Assembly (NCBI RefSeq): GCF_000189635.1
Contig: NW_002476418.1
Location: forward strand, 248,001 to 312,000
Origin: Tetrahymena thermophila SB210
Taxonomy: Eukaryota; Ciliophora; Oligohymenophorea; Hymenostomatida; Tetrahymenidae
Length of the DNA: 64,000 nt
Direction of reading: 5' to 3'
Shown: positions 62,929 through 64,000 of the stretch, one piece after another
Numbering within the stretch: the stretch's first letter is position 1
How the letters are laid out: every line of letters begins with the position of its first letter
Made by a program: the position numbers and the translations under genes
Notes under the pieces: generated by a model
Seen by the model: the letters and a program-made list of their open reading frames with translations, nothing else
Database searches by the model: none
What the model was told of the DNA's origin: nothing

Positions 62929-64000
62929 ATGATTAAGTATATTATTTTTGCTACTCTTCTTTTAAGTGTAGTATCTTGCAAGCCAAAATGGCACTAACTT
63001 TAAAATTACACTTTTGAATAGTACATAGTTGATTTCGAAAAGGAATACGAAGTCGATTCTGTAGAATACAATCAAAGAAAGTAGACCTTCGAAAAGAATT
63101 TGGTTGAAATCATTGCTTTTAATAATAAGGATCATTCATACAAAAAGGGTGTTAACAGAAACACTGACTTAACTACTAAGGAGTTCTAAGTTTAACTTGG
63201 TTTAAAGAAGTCAATGAAGAACAGAAAAAATCCTATTCAACGTTTGCTCGCTAAAAATAATACTGCTGCCAGCTTAACTGATTTACCTTAAAGTGTTGAT
63301 TGGAGATAAAAGGGTGTTGTTTCACCTGTTAAGGACTAAGGTGGTTGTGGTTCATGCTGGGCTTTCGCTTCAGCTGCTGTTTTAGAAAGCGCTGCTGCTA
63401 TTGCTGCTGGACCTGGCTAATTAAAAACTCTTTCTACTTAACAACTTGTTTCTTGCGTTCCTAATCCCAACTAGTGTGGTGGTACTGGTGGTTGCTCTGG
63501 AGCAGTTGCTGAATTAGCCTTCTCTTACACTACCTTATATGGTATTACTTCTGAATATAAATATAGTTATTAGTCCTACTTTGGTACAACTTACAGCTGC
63601 AAGTACGATCCTAAGACTTAAAGTGCTGAAGTTATTAACTAAGGTTATGCTAATGTTACTCCCAACGATTAAAATGCTCTCCTTGAAGCTGTTGCTACAG
63701 TTGGTCCTATTGCCATTTCTGTAGATGCTTCTAACTGGGCTAGCTACGAAGAAGGTGTTTTTGATGGTTGTGACTATTCTAAAAACGTTGACATCAATCA
63801 TGCTGTCGTTTTAGTTGGTTATGGTACTGATCCTAAGTACGGTGATTACTGGTTAGTCAGAAACTCTTGGGGAACCGACTACGGTGAGGATGGTTACATT
63901 AGAGTCAAGAGAGAATCAGTTGCCTAATGTGCTATGGATACAACTCCTACTGATGGTTTTGGTTGTGCTGGTGATGAAGAACCTATTAAAGTTTGTGGTA
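62929..64000 (+). CDS. Papain-family (C1A, cathepsin L-like) cysteine protease, 3' partial
   Basis: An intronless frame of at least 357 codons runs off the window. [17 protein letters not shown] is a clear signal peptide. The pro-region ([20 protein letters not shown]...R..F..N...I..FN) resembles the I29 inhibitor domain with an ERFNIN-like pattern. The mature enzyme begins near LTDLPQSVDWRQKGVV. Catalytic residues are all present: oxyanion Gln137 (encoded TAA), Cys143 in [10 protein letters not shown], His291 in [11 protein letters not shown] and Asn312 in [13 protein letters not shown]. It should be exported to a lysosome or phagosome, or secreted, and be activated by removal of the pro-region. 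Codon use (many GGT, GCT, TTC, AAG, ACT) is visibly stronger than in the neighbouring genes, which suggests high expression. The C-terminus ([15 protein letters not shown]...) is incomplete here. Confidence 0.95.

Overview
This window is almost certainly somatic (macronuclear) DNA of a Tetrahymena-like ciliate. It is extremely AT-rich. Introns are short, very AT-rich and mostly begin GTAA or GTAT. Every convincing reading frame runs through many in-frame TAA and TAG codons and stops only at TGA, so UAA and UAG encode glutamine (ciliate nuclear code, table 6). Annotation with the standard code shreds these genes; all products below were read with table 6. Joined exons keep phase in every multi-exon model, which is the main support for the splice sites, although none has been tested against RNA.

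Layout, left to right. The window opens inside a cyclic-nucleotide-binding-domain protein (1-4955, +). A gene-poor stretch follows, with a diverged ~0.7 kb tandem duplication whose second copy carries an inserted coding-like fragment. Next come a small zinc-finger gene (7197-7898, -), a four-helix membrane protein (11045-11773, -) and a ZC2HC1-type zinc-finger protein (13153-16112, +). A leucine-rich-repeat gene (about 17290-21916, +) is built of near-identical 90-nt exons, one repeat per exon. A large importin-beta/karyopherin gene (22696-28883, -) follows, then a possible 45-residue gene (29165-29492, -) and an unrecognised 351-residue protein (30105-31160, +).

The second half holds a calcium-dependent protein kinase with four EF hands (32782-36571, +), a SPRY-like protein (37763-39525, -), a candidate 87-residue three-exon gene (41061-41483, +), a large beta-helix membrane protein (41610-46932, +), an intronless Q/N/S-rich protein of 1386 residues (47771-51931, +) and a 13-exon PAS-type polytopic membrane protein (53208-61251, +). 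After a ~175-bp tandem array and a GATA microsatellite, the window ends inside a secreted papain-family cysteine protease (62929 onward, +).

The genes are single transcription units on both strands with no operon logic. Several belong to signalling families that are expanded in ciliates: cyclic-nucleotide binding, Ca2+-dependent kinase, PAS/transmembrane and beta-helix surface proteins. No tRNA, rRNA, CRISPR array or intact transposon was recognised. The most unusual structure is the exon-per-repeat LRR gene. The likeliest overlooked items are the very small spliced genes and the coding-like islands between genes.
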